The notes under the pieces are model-generated. The model was not told the DNA's origin, did not search any database, and saw nothing but the letters and a program-made list of their open reading frames with translations. Both the position numbers and the translations under genes were made by a program. Shown one piece after another: positions 1 through 5,955 of a stretch of DNA of 10,884 nucleotides (position 1 is its first letter; every line of letters starts with the position of its first letter). This DNA comes from Pseudomonadota bacterium (GTDB taxonomy: Bacteria > Chloroflexota > Ktedonobacteria > Ktedonobacterales > JACDGC01). The stretch covers positions 1 through 10,884 of the forward strand of contig JAJPKG010000406.1 in NCBI GenBank assembly GCA_021323815.1, read 5' to 3'.

Positions 1-396
1 ACCCAGCAACAGATTATGACTCAGGGCGCTATAGCCGGCGGTGATCAGCACGGCCAGCGAGGCCTCGGTGCCATATGCCACCGAAGAGAGCGCGTCTGAG
101 GACAAAATGGCCAGCGCCTTCGCCTTGCCGATGCGTTCGAGCAACGCCTGTTCGGTGGGAATGGGCGTAACGATCAACATGGTGCGCAACGCGCGCCAGA
201 ATGACGGCTTATCAGTGGTTAAAGCGCGGGCCGACACTTGGTGGATGTCTGCTCGCGCCTCAGTGGTGTTGGGCGAGGTGCGCGTGAATTGGATGCGCGT
301 GCGAATATAACGACTCCCCGGACGATCCTCAGGGACGACGATCTCTGTTTCCATCGTCGAATCGGGATGCGGAGAAGTGGGTGATGGATTTGACAT
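1..396 (-). CDS. APC-superfamily (KimA-like) transporter, N-terminal part, cut by window edge
   Basis: The reading frame opens at ATG 396-394 and stays open for 132 codons to the left edge. Residues 1-80 are hydrophilic and rich in Ser, Thr, Pro and Arg, so they are probably a cytoplasmic tail. Then comes GKAKALAILSSDALSSVAYG (residues 90-109), followed by a hydrophobic stretch that fits the first membrane helix. The pattern KALAxxSSDALSSVAYxTE is characteristic of the KimA/YdaO-type branch of the APC superfamily, which includes potassium and amino-acid importers of the cytoplasmic membrane. The substrate cannot be told from this part. The long hydrophilic lead-in is longer than in a minimal permease. 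No strong Shine-Dalgarno is seen; only a weak CTGGA precedes the start. The family call is fairly secure, the start less so. Confidence 0.75.
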   Translation of the reverse strand, partial: MSNPSPTSPHPDSTMETEIVVPEDRPGSRYIRTRIQFTRTSPNTTEARADIHQVSARALTTDKPSFWRALRTMLIVTPIPTEQALLERIGKAKALAILSSDALSSVAYGTEASLAVLITAGYSALSHNLLLG

Positions 397-759
397 GTTC
401 CAGCCGCTTTATTTGATATCAACTTCATCATGACGAATGAATCATAGAAAAACCAGAGATGCGCATAAAAAAACTATAACAATTTGCAGTCTATCTCTAC
501 CACAAAAAGGCCCTGGGCGCGCCATTGTCTGCGCTCTTCACAGTGAGATCATTGACACGCTGCATGGCCTCACAACACATCATGCCATTGGAAAGGTGAG
601 CGATTTTCATCGACGACTCTTTCGTGAGCAGAACGAGAGCGAATGGCACCGTTTCGTGAATGTGCTGAGAGATGCAAGCCATATCCTAAGAACGTGCTGA
701 TGCGACAACGCACTGCACGACCTCTCGTGCAGTGTCTCATCGTCTGAGGAGATTCTTCG
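397..759. other. Gene-poor gap between divergent genes
   Basis: This 363-base stretch lies between the transporter (minus) and the membrane protein (plus), so it should hold both promoters. An 87-codon plus-strand frame (437-700) and a 61-codon minus-strand frame (497-682) exist, but neither gives a recognisable protein or has a clear ribosome binding site. The half nearest the transporter is AT-rich, with a run of T on the minus strand around 467-474 and a TTGATATCAA palindrome at 413-422. A TTGACA hexamer near 548-553 has no good -10 partner at normal spacing. The only strong structure is the hairpin at 711-734, listed separately. Confidence 0.6.
711..734 (+). promoter_or_regulatory. Perfect 10-bp inverted repeat before the membrane-protein gene
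   Basis: CACTGCACGA (711-720), a 4-base loop CCTC, and TCGTGCAGTG (725-734) form a perfect stem. It ends 11 bases before the GAGGAG ribosome binding site of the gene at 760. No U-run follows, so it is not a normal intrinsic terminator. It could be an operator or a 5'-UTR hairpin affecting translation or stability of the message. The role is inferred from position only. Confidence 0.5.
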
Positions 760-1326
760 ATGAACGCAGCAATTCGTTGGCGTATCCTTGTTCTGCAAGT
801 TATCGCTTTCTTGGTGTTCGGCGGGGCAGCCGGCGCGGCATATTATGCCAGCAGCTTCGCTCATCAGCAGATCCACGACCAGCTCGCTCCTCAACAGATC
901 GTTTTCCCCGCCTCGCAGGCGCAGGGGTTGTTCCCCGACCTGCAACGATATGCCGGCCAGCAAGTGTTGGATGGCTATCAAGCGCATGCTTATGCCGAGA
1001 AATTCATCGCCCGCCACTTGCAAGAGATCGGGCAAGGACATCCTTACTCGTATTGGAGCAGCCAGGCGCTGCAAGCAACGGATCCGGCAACCAAAGCCAA
1101 AGATCAAGCGATAGCCGACACCCTGTTCAAGGGTGAAACCCTGCGCAGCCTGCTGAATGAAGCGTGGACGTTCTGGGTGATTGGCGACATCGCCTTCTAT
1201 GCCGCCATCGGCCTGACGGTGGCTGCCCTGCTGACACTGGCCGCCTTCGTCTTCGAGCTGGTCTCGGCCAGCCGGCAAAACCAGCAGGTGAAGCTGACCA
1301 CCGTTCCTGCCCAATCCGCCGCATAG
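760..1326 (+). CDS. Small two-TM membrane protein of unknown function
   Basis: The 188-residue protein has an N-terminal membrane helix (about 8-30), an extracytoplasmic segment (about 31-135), a second membrane helix (about 137-166) and a short polar C-terminal tail. The start is well supported: GAGGAG at 746-751 sits 8 bases before the ATG. The middle has the pattern YQAHAYAEKFIARHL...GHPYSYWS, then TLFKGETLRSLLNEAWTFW just before the second helix. From memory this matches a family of short uncharacterised membrane proteins in Actinobacteria and Chloroflexota. Some of these are wrongly labelled 'aromatic ring-opening dioxygenase LigA' in databases; no such enzyme motif is visible here. It is a single-gene unit: divergent from the transporter, with its own terminator, and it faces the aldehyde dehydrogenase end to end. 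No function can be assigned. Confidence 0.85.
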   Translation: MNAAIRWRILVLQVIAFLVFGGAAGAAYYASSFAHQQIHDQLAPQQIVFPASQAQGLFPDLQRYAGQQVLDGYQAHAYAEKFIARHLQEIGQGHPYSYWSSQALQATDPATKAKDQAIADTLFKGETLRSLLNEAWTFWVIGDIAFYAAIGLTVAALLTLAAFVFELVSASRQNQQVKLTTVPAQSAA

Positions 1327-1350
1327 GCTGGTCTTCAGACATGCTCACCC

Positions 1351-1382
1351 CAGCCGTTCTCATTTGAGGGCGGCTGTTTTTT
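1351..1382 (+). terminator. Intrinsic terminator of the membrane-protein gene
   Basis: CAGCCG (1351-1356) pairs with CGGCTG (1371-1376). The interior TTCTCA/TGAGGG continues the stem through two G-U pairs and CTCA/TGAG around a 2-base loop. Six T residues follow (1377-1382). It starts 24 bases after the stop codon at 1326, the classic arrangement for Rho-independent termination. Confidence 0.85.
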
Positions 1383-1393
1383 GGTGATGAGAC

Positions 1394-1470
1394 AGGGCGA
1401 GCATAAGGCGTCGCCCCTACAGACTATCCTCGCCCTTGCGTCTATAGGGGCAAGCCCTTGTGGTTGCTCT
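1394..1470. repeat. Imperfect palindromic intergenic element, two 31-bp arms
   Basis: The left arm 1394-1424 and right arm 1440-1470 are reverse complements at 23 of 31 positions, around a 15-base centre (1425-1439). The best-conserved core is GCCCCTA in the left arm and TAGGGGC in the right. Several mismatches still allow G-U pairing in RNA. It lies between two convergent genes. The TAGGGGC core recalls dispersed palindromic repeats that I remember from Chloroflexota genomes. No transposase or clear target duplication is visible. Confidence 0.6.
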
Positions 1471-1483
1471 CTTCCCAAACAGA

Positions 1484-1503
1484 GATTGCACACGTCTGCA
1501 ATC
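1484..1503 (-). terminator. Possible weak terminator hairpin at the end of the aldehyde dehydrogenase gene
   Basis: GATTGCA (1484-1490) and TGCAATC (1497-1503) form a perfect 7-bp stem with a 6-base loop. It overlaps the stop codon of the minus-strand gene. On that strand it is followed by TCTCTGTTT, which is only partly U-rich. Termination is plausible but not strong. Confidence 0.35.
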
Positions 1504-2998
1504 AGCTATCGATCTGCGCGCGTTGCAACTTGCCGGAATAGTCAATGTAGATGGCCTTCCACTCGGTGAAAAATTCCAGCGCGCCCAGGCCGGCCTCGCG
1601 GTGGCCGTTGCCAGTGCCGCGCGTGCCGCCGAACGGCAATTGAATCTCCGCGCCGATAGTGCCGGCGTTGACATACACGATGCCGGTGGTGAGGTCGCGC
1701 ATGGCAACCTGCGCCGCGTTGATGTCGCGGGTGAAGATTGCGCTCGACAGGCCATAGCGCGTGTCGTTGTTCACCGCGATGGCTTCTTCCAGTGTCGCCA
1801 CCTCAATCACCGACAGCACGGGGCCAAAGATCTCTTCCTGGGCGACACGCATCTGCGGCGTGACATCAGAAAGGATCGTGGGCTGATAAAAGGTGCCCTT
1901 CGCCAGATCGCCCTCCTCGGCGAAATTGCCACCGCACAGCACTTTTGCCCCTTCATCCTGCGCGATGCCCACATAGCGATGGATGCTGGCGCGCTGCGAA
2001 GCATTGATCACCGGCCCAACCTGCGTGGCGTCGTCCAGCCCATGCCCCAGCCGCAGAGCGCGGGCGCGTTCCACCAACCGCGCTTCCAGTTCTCGTCGCG
2101 CGCCGCGTTGCACGATCAATCGGCTGCACGCCGTGCAGCGCTGGCCGGTGGTGCCGAACGCGCTCCACAAGATCCCTTCCACCGCCAGATCCAGATCGGC
2201 ATCATCCATGACGATGATGGCGTTCTTGCCGCCCAGTTCCAGCGTCACGCGCTTGAATTGCTCGGCGGCAGCGACATTCACCTCGCGGCCAATGGCGTTT
2301 GAGCCGGTGAACGAGATGCCGTTGACCTGCGGATGGCGCACCAGCGGCATGCCCACTTCACTGCCCGTGCCGCACACCACGTTCAGCACGCCCGGCGGCA
2401 GTCCGGCATCCGCGAACGCCTGCGCCAGGTTCAGCGCCGAGAGCGGCGTGTCGGTCGCGGGTTTGAGCACCACCGTGTTGCCGGCGATCAGCGCGGCCAT
2501 CGTCTTCCAACTGGGGATCGCCATTGGGAAATTCCAGGGCGTGATGCAGGCGATGACGCCCAGCGGATCGCGCACGCCCATCGCCGCCTTGTTAGGCAGT
2601 TCCGCAGGCACCACCGCGCCGAAAAGCCTGCGCCCCTCGCCAGCCATGTAATAGGCCATGTCGATGCCCTCTTGCACGTCGCCGCGCGTTTCCATCAACA
2701 CCTTGCCCATCTCGCGCGTCATCGCCCGCGCCAGGTCTTCCTTGCGCTCTTGCAGGATGTGCCCGACGCGATAGAGGATCTCGCCGCGTTTGGGCGCGGG
2801 GGTCAGCCGCCAGCCGTCGAAAGCCGCCCGCGCCGCCGCCACTGCTGCTTCCACATCCGCCGCGCCGGAGCGCGGAAACGTCCCGATCAACTCCCCATTC
2901 GCCGGATCGCGGTTCTCGAAGGTTTCGCCGCTGGCAGCTGGCTGCCACTTGCCGTTGATGAAATTAGCATACACGCCATTCGCGTTACTCGGTTGCAT
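1502..2998 (-). CDS. NAD(P)-dependent aldehyde dehydrogenase
   Basis: This cytoplasmic enzyme oxidises an aldehyde to a carboxylic acid. With the start at 2998 it has 498 residues, normal for the ALDH superfamily. Visible family features are PWNFP with Asn156, VVLKPA with Lys179, the FTGS cofactor loop (230-233), LELGGKN with the general base Glu254, GQRCTACSR with the catalytic Cys288, and EEIFGPV (388-394). The C-terminal FGGTRGTGNGHREAG and EWKAIYIDYSGKLQRAQID resemble a branch often labelled alpha-ketoglutaric semialdehyde or generic aldehyde dehydrogenase; the substrate is not determined. The start was chosen because AAGGGAG ends 9 bases before ATG 2998. ATG 3007 is in frame but directly abuts that site, and the frame further upstream to 3193 is compositionally unlike ALDH. 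It lies 136 bases downstream of the Rieske oxygenase gene and may use its product. Confidence 0.93.
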   Translation of the reverse strand: MQPSNANGVYANFINGKWQPAASGETFENRDPANGELIGTFPRSGAADVEAAVAAARAAFDGWRLTPAPKRGEILYRVGHILQERKEDLARAMTREMGKVLMETRGDVQEGIDMAYYMAGEGRRLFGAVVPAELPNKAAMGVRDPLGVIACITPWNFPMAIPSWKTMAALIAGNTVVLKPATDTPLSALNLAQAFADAGLPPGVLNVVCGTGSEVGMPLVRHPQVNGISFTGSNAIGREVNVAAAEQFKRVTLELGGKNAIIVMDDADLDLAVEGILWSAFGTTGQRCTACSRLIVQRGARRELEARLVERARALRLGHGLDDATQVGPVINASQRASIHRYVGIAQDEGAKVLCGGNFAEEGDLAKGTFYQPTILSDVTPQMRVAQEEIFGPVLSVIEVATLEEAIAVNNDTRYGLSSAIFTRDINAAQVAMRDLTTGIVYVNAGTIGAEIQLPFGGTRGTGNGHREAGLGALEFFTEWKAIYIDYSGKLQRAQIDS

Positions 2999-3063
2999 GG
3001 ATGACATCTCCCTTGATGTGAAGTGATCACGTGTGCGGCGGGGCCTGCTGCGCCCCTGCGGCC

Positions 3064-3110
3064 AGCCCAAATGGGCTTTGTTTTTGCGCCGGGGAATTTG
3101 ATTCCCGGCG
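3064..3110. repeat. Double-hairpin intergenic element between Rieske and ALDH genes
   Basis: Two hairpins lie side by side: AGCCCA-AA-TGGGCT (3064-3077), and CGCCGGGGAA (3087-3096) with TTCCCGGCG (3102-3110), the latter with one bulged base. A 9-base linker separates them. A third short stem, GGGGC (3040-3044) with GCCCC (3052-3056), lies just outside. The layout of two hairpins joined by an A/T-rich linker resembles a dispersed repeat I remember from cyanobacteria and Chloroflexota. It would lie in the Rieske-ALDH transcript and might affect downstream expression or message stability. Confidence 0.55.
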
Positions 3111-3134
3111 GGCGTGCCATCCGATCCCCTTGCC

Positions 3135-4241
3135 CTATATATTCGTGATGGAGCGGCACACCAACCGCTGGAAATGGCGCAACGCCCGCTCATGTGCCAG
3201 CATCAGTTTCCCTTGCGGCAGATAGCCCGTCGCCAGCCCGCGCTGCACATTCTCGCACAACACCAGATCTTCGTCCTGCACCTGATCGATGAAGCGGATG
3301 AAGCGCGTGCTTTCCTCTTCGCTGACGGCACCGGCGAAGCAATACTCATAGATCGCCAGAGTGCGATCCACCGCCAGCGGCACGAAGAGATTTAACGACA
3401 CGTTGCCGGGACCGGGATAGATGTTGAGGGTGAAATTGGGCCAAAGATAGACGTAAAAGCCCTCGCTGACACCTTTGGTCGCGTCATAGCCGTGCTTGCC
3501 CTTGCCCTGCTGCGCGGACGCCTTCACCGACCCCGTCTGCGTGGAGAAATGCTCATATTCCACGATATGATAGTTCTTCACGTCGATGAGATCGCAGAAC
3601 CCTGGATGAGCGGTCGGGCAGTGATAGCACTCAAGATAATTATCGACCACCACTTTCCAGTTCGCCTTGATCTCCATCACGCGACGCACGCGGCGTTTGA
3701 TGCCGCCGAGATCCAGCCCCGTCGCGGCCACTTGCTGGGGCAGATCACCCAGCATGCTGCTGAGCGGCGCGGCGTCAGGATCGAGATTGACAAAGATGAA
3801 CGGCCCCCACGTCGCCAGCTTTGCCTGAGGCAACGCGAACGCCTGTCGATCAAAATCTGGTTCATCCGCCGCGCCCGGCGCTTGCCGCAGCGTTCCATTC
3901 AGATCATACGTCCAGGCGTGATAGGGGCATTGCAGCGACGAGCGATGACCACACTCATCCGTGACAATGATGGACCCGCGATGGCGGCACACGTTCACCA
4001 GGGCGTGCAACTCGTTCGCCCTGTCGCGCGTGATGATCAGCGGCACGCTGCCGATGGTGATGGTGAAATAATCACCCGGCTGTGTCACCTGCTCGGCCAG
4101 CCCCACGTATTGCCACGACCGCCGGAAGATGTGCTCCTGCTCCTGCGCATGATGCGCCGCGCTCACGTACCACTCTGAGGGCAGGGAATAGCCCTGTTCC
4201 AGCAACACGGCAACATCCGGGGGCTGTTGCGCCCTGCTCAT
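3135..4241 (-). CDS. Rieske [2Fe-2S] non-heme iron oxygenase, alpha subunit
   Basis: This is a cytoplasmic oxygenase that activates O2 at a mononuclear iron, fed electrons through a Rieske cluster. In the 368-residue protein the Rieske ligands are Cys85, His87, Cys105 and His108 (CRH, 17 residues, CPYH). The iron ligands are His207 and His212 in NYLECYHCPTAH, with a C-terminal Asp in QVQDEDLVLCENVQRGL (Asp325, perhaps Asp323). The residue bridging the two metal sites is Glu204, where most ring-hydroxylating dioxygenases have Asp. A Glu here is reported for carnitine monooxygenase CntA, so a quaternary-ammonium substrate (carnitine, choline, glycine betaine) is possible. ATG 4241 is preferred because AAGGA lies 10 bases upstream; a TTG at 4247 is in frame but less well placed. 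No ferredoxin or reductase partner is in the window. The aldehyde dehydrogenase follows downstream. Confidence 0.9.
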   Translation of the reverse strand: MSRAQQPPDVAVLLEQGYSLPSEWYVSAAHHAQEQEHIFRRSWQYVGLAEQVTQPGDYFTITIGSVPLIITRDRANELHALVNVCRHRGSIIVTDECGHRSSLQCPYHAWTYDLNGTLRQAPGAADEPDFDRQAFALPQAKLATWGPFIFVNLDPDAAPLSSMLGDLPQQVAATGLDLGGIKRRVRRVMEIKANWKVVVDNYLECYHCPTAHPGFCDLIDVKNYHIVEYEHFSTQTGSVKASAQQGKGKHGYDATKGVSEGFYVYLWPNFTLNIYPGPGNVSLNLFVPLAVDRTLAIYEYCFAGAVSEEESTRFIRFIDQVQDEDLVLCENVQRGLATGYLPQGKLMLAHERALRHFQRLVCRSITNI

Positions 4242-4292
4242 AAGCAAAAGGTCCTTTCGGGGGATCTCGACGTTTGTCGATGTGACATGGGC

Positions 4293-4511
4293 TTAGCGCG
4301 GCTTTTCCCCGGCGGGAAGCACGGCGATGATATCGTGGCCAACCTGTTCCCCCGTCGGCACGAACCCCAGGCTCGCGTATAACCGCGCCGCAACCGCGTT
4401 CTGTTCGTGATAATCCAGCGCGATGGGGCAAGGGATATGGCCGCGCAGCCCCATCCCTTGCCTTGAAAGTGCTCGCCGATCATCACGCGATAAATCCATT
4501 GCCGGCCCTGG
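4293..4511 (-). pseudogene. Remnant of a GNAT N-acetyltransferase
   Basis: Two reading frames together spell the end of a GNAT acetyltransferase. One frame, just after the dehydrogenase stop, reads DQGRQWIYRVMIGEHFQGKG (from about 4511), which contains the acetyl-CoA binding QGKGWG motif of the diamine acetyltransferase type. The other frame reads ALDYHEQNAVAARLYASLGF followed by VPTGEQ and ends at TAA 4295-4293. Intact relatives have roughly 20 more residues between these blocks, so an internal deletion with a frame change is inferred at about 4424-4455. The whole N-terminal part is absent. A perfect 10-bp inverted repeat, GGCAAGGGAT (4427-4436) and ATCCCTTGCC (4453-4462), lies at that junction. 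A 68-codon frame from ATG 4499 covers only the C-terminal block and is unlikely to be functional. Confidence 0.75.
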
Positions 4512-5543
4512 TCAAAGCGTGATCAGCACCTTGAGCGCCTCGCGGTTGTTCATTGCCCGATATCCCTCAGGCACCTCGTCAAGCCCCACCACCCGATCGA
4601 ATACGCGCCCAGGTTGGATTTTGCCTGCGAGAATGTCGGGCAGAAGCTCTGGGATGTAGGCGCGTGCCGGGGCAGGGCCGCCGGCAATGGTGAGGTTTTT
4701 GAAAAAGGTCTGTTGCGCCGGCATCGTCCCTGATTGAGGGACGCCGACGCGGCCAATGGCCCCGCCGGGACGAGCAATGTTAATGGCCGTCTCCAGCGAT
4801 TCCGCCAGCCCGACGCATTCGAGGACCGAATGAGCGCCATAGCCGCCGGTGAGATCGCGCACGCGCTCAACCGCCGCGTCGCCGCGCTCGCTGACCACAT
4901 CCGTCGCGCCGAACTCCCGTGCCAGGGCGATCCGCTCGGCGTGTCGGCCCAGGATGATGATCTGTTCCGCGCCGAGCCGCCGAGCGGCAATCACGCCGCA
5001 CAGGCCCACAGCGCCATCGCCGACAACCGCAACGCTTTTCCCCGGACCAACCTTAGCCATGAGGGCGGCATGCTGCCCCGTGCCCATCACATCAGCAAGG
5101 GTGAGCAGCGACGGCATCAGCGCGTCGTCCTTGCCGACCGGCAATGCCACAAGCGTTCCATCGGCATACGGAACGCGAACCGCCTCGGCCTGGGCACCGA
5201 GACCACTATCCATGCCAAAGAACCCGCCGTGAAGGCATGCCGTCTGCAATCCTTCATGGCAGAAGATGCAAGTGCCATCAGAGAAAGCAAACGGCATGAC
5301 GACCAGATCGCCAGCCTTCACAGTGTGGACATCGCTGCCGGTGGCGTCAACAACGCCAATGGCCTCATGGCCCATGCGGCGACCGGTCTCGCTGGGTTTC
5401 AGCGTTTTATATGGCCAGAGGTCGCTGCCACAGATGCAAGCATGGGTGACGCGCACGACGGCGTCAGTAGAATCAATGATTGTGGCGTCGGGAACGGTCT
5501 CGACGCGGACATCGCCAGCGGCATACATGAGAGTTGCGCGCAT
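4512..5543 (-). CDS. Zn-dependent medium-chain alcohol dehydrogenase (Tdh-like)
   Basis: A 343-residue intact member of the medium-chain dehydrogenase/reductase superfamily, interconverting an alcohol and an aldehyde or ketone with NAD(P). Catalytic zinc ligands are Cys38 (CGSD), His59 with Glu60 (GHE), and probably Asp151. The Rossmann fold has GDGAVG (175-180), and Arg200 at the end of its second strand may favour NADP. The lobe that usually binds structural zinc reads SDGTCIFCHEGLQTAC: only Cys92, Cys95 and Cys103 are present and Asp89 stands where the first Cys is normal. I recall the same SDGTC pattern in relatives, so this seems a subfamily trait and not damage. GAAAGG (5560-5555) lies about 11 bases before ATG 5543. 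It is the only intact gene in a row of remnants (cupin and aldo/keto reductase upstream, acetyltransferase downstream). The substrate is unknown. Confidence 0.9.
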   Translation of the reverse strand: MRATLMYAAGDVRVETVPDATIIDSTDAVVRVTHACICGSDLWPYKTLKPSETGRRMGHEAIGVVDATGSDVHTVKAGDLVVMPFAFSDGTCIFCHEGLQTACLHGGFFGMDSGLGAQAEAVRVPYADGTLVALPVGKDDALMPSLLTLADVMGTGQHAALMAKVGPGKSVAVVGDGAVGLCGVIAARRLGAEQIIILGRHAERIALAREFGATDVVSERGDAAVERVRDLTGGYGAHSVLECVGLAESLETAINIARPGGAIGRVGVPQSGTMPAQQTFFKNLTIAGGPAPARAYIPELLPDILAGKIQPGRVFDRVVGLDEVPEGYRAMNNREALKVLITL

Positions 5544-5565
5544 GGGTACAGCTACCTTTCATCGT

Positions 5566-5698
5566 TTAGCGGCCAGTCAATTGCTGCACGTGTTTGGGAT
5601 ATCGCGCTCCTTGCATCTGGATCTGCGATGCGGCGCTCTGCGATGGTGCTGAGCAGATCGACCAACGCCAGATTCGCTTTTGCATCACCTGATCCTTA
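5566..5698 (-). pseudogene. Remnant of an aldo/keto reductase C-terminus
   Basis: One frame beginning right after the cupin stop reads ANLALVDLLSTIAERR. This resembles the aldo/keto reductase segment that normally precedes KGATPAQIALAWLL. The text then changes frame to SAASQIQMQGARYPKHVQQL plus TGR and the stop at 5568-5566, which matches the usual C-terminal end of such enzymes (GARYPE...GR). The roughly 60 residues normally between these blocks, including the PIPGT region, are missing; the junction is around 5627-5640. Everything N-terminal is also gone. An aldo/keto reductase would reduce carbonyl compounds with NADPH; this copy cannot. Identification rests on remembered family consensus and two short blocks. 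Confidence 0.6.
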
Positions 5699-5955
5699 TT
5701 ATATAGTGGCTTGACATTGCTTGTCGCTGACGTGTTCCAGCCGCTCCACAGTCTTGCCGTCAAGCGTTTCTTGAATGGCGATGTGCGTCATGGCGGTGAG
5801 GGGCGCGGCACCATGCCAATGCTTCTCGCCCGGCGCGCACCACGCCACATCGCCGGGGCGAATTTCCTCAATGGGGTCCGCCCCAGCGTTGCGCGCGACC
5901 GCAGCCTGCCGTGACGATCACGGTCTGGCCGGGGCTTACCCCCCCTCTCTTCTTG
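5699..5955 (-). pseudogene. Remnant of a cupin-domain protein, frameshifted
   Basis: Starting just after the ABC gene stop, one frame reads PGQTVIVTAGCGRAQRWGGP and stops at a TGA. Shifted by one base, the next frame reads PIEEIRPGDVAWCAPGEKHW, then HGAAPLTAMTHIAIQETLDG and on to the stop TAA 5701-5699. Joined, this is the metal-binding barrel of a small cupin (PGEKHWHGA..TAMTHIAI) of the type often annotated as cupin or mandelonitrile-lyase-like. The break fits one extra C in the run at 5873-5876 (minus strand), because GGA CCC ATT GAG would restore the frame. The N-terminal part of the protein is missing. Such cupins often neighbour Zn-dependent dehydrogenases and aldo/keto reductases, which matches the next genes here. 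Confidence 0.75.

Noticed and set aside
395..407. 13-base identity with 5731-5743 (TGTTCCAGCCGCT)
   Set aside because: One copy spans a start codon region and the other lies inside the cupin remnant frame. Flanks do not match, so chance is the best explanation.
397..560. A c-di-AMP (ydaO-type) riboswitch upstream of the KimA-like transporter
   Set aside because: Known relatives can carry one, but no matching conserved sequence or fold is visible on the minus strand here.
437..700. 87-codon plus-strand frame in the left gap
   Set aside because: No recognisable protein motif, no good ribosome binding site, and a composition typical of chance frames. It was kept only as a note in the gap entry.
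2999..3193. 65-residue N-terminal extension of the aldehyde dehydrogenase
   Set aside because: The extension is Arg-rich and lacks family similarity, it spans the hairpin cluster and overlaps the Rieske gene, and a good ribosome binding site supports the start at 2998.
4242..4247. TTG start for the Rieske oxygenase
   Set aside because: ATG 4241 is two codons downstream with better spacing (10 bases) to AAGGA.
4267..4280. Short hairpin TCGAC-GTTT-GTCGA before the Rieske gene
   Set aside because: Only five base pairs, without a U-run or other context; too weak to call a regulatory element.
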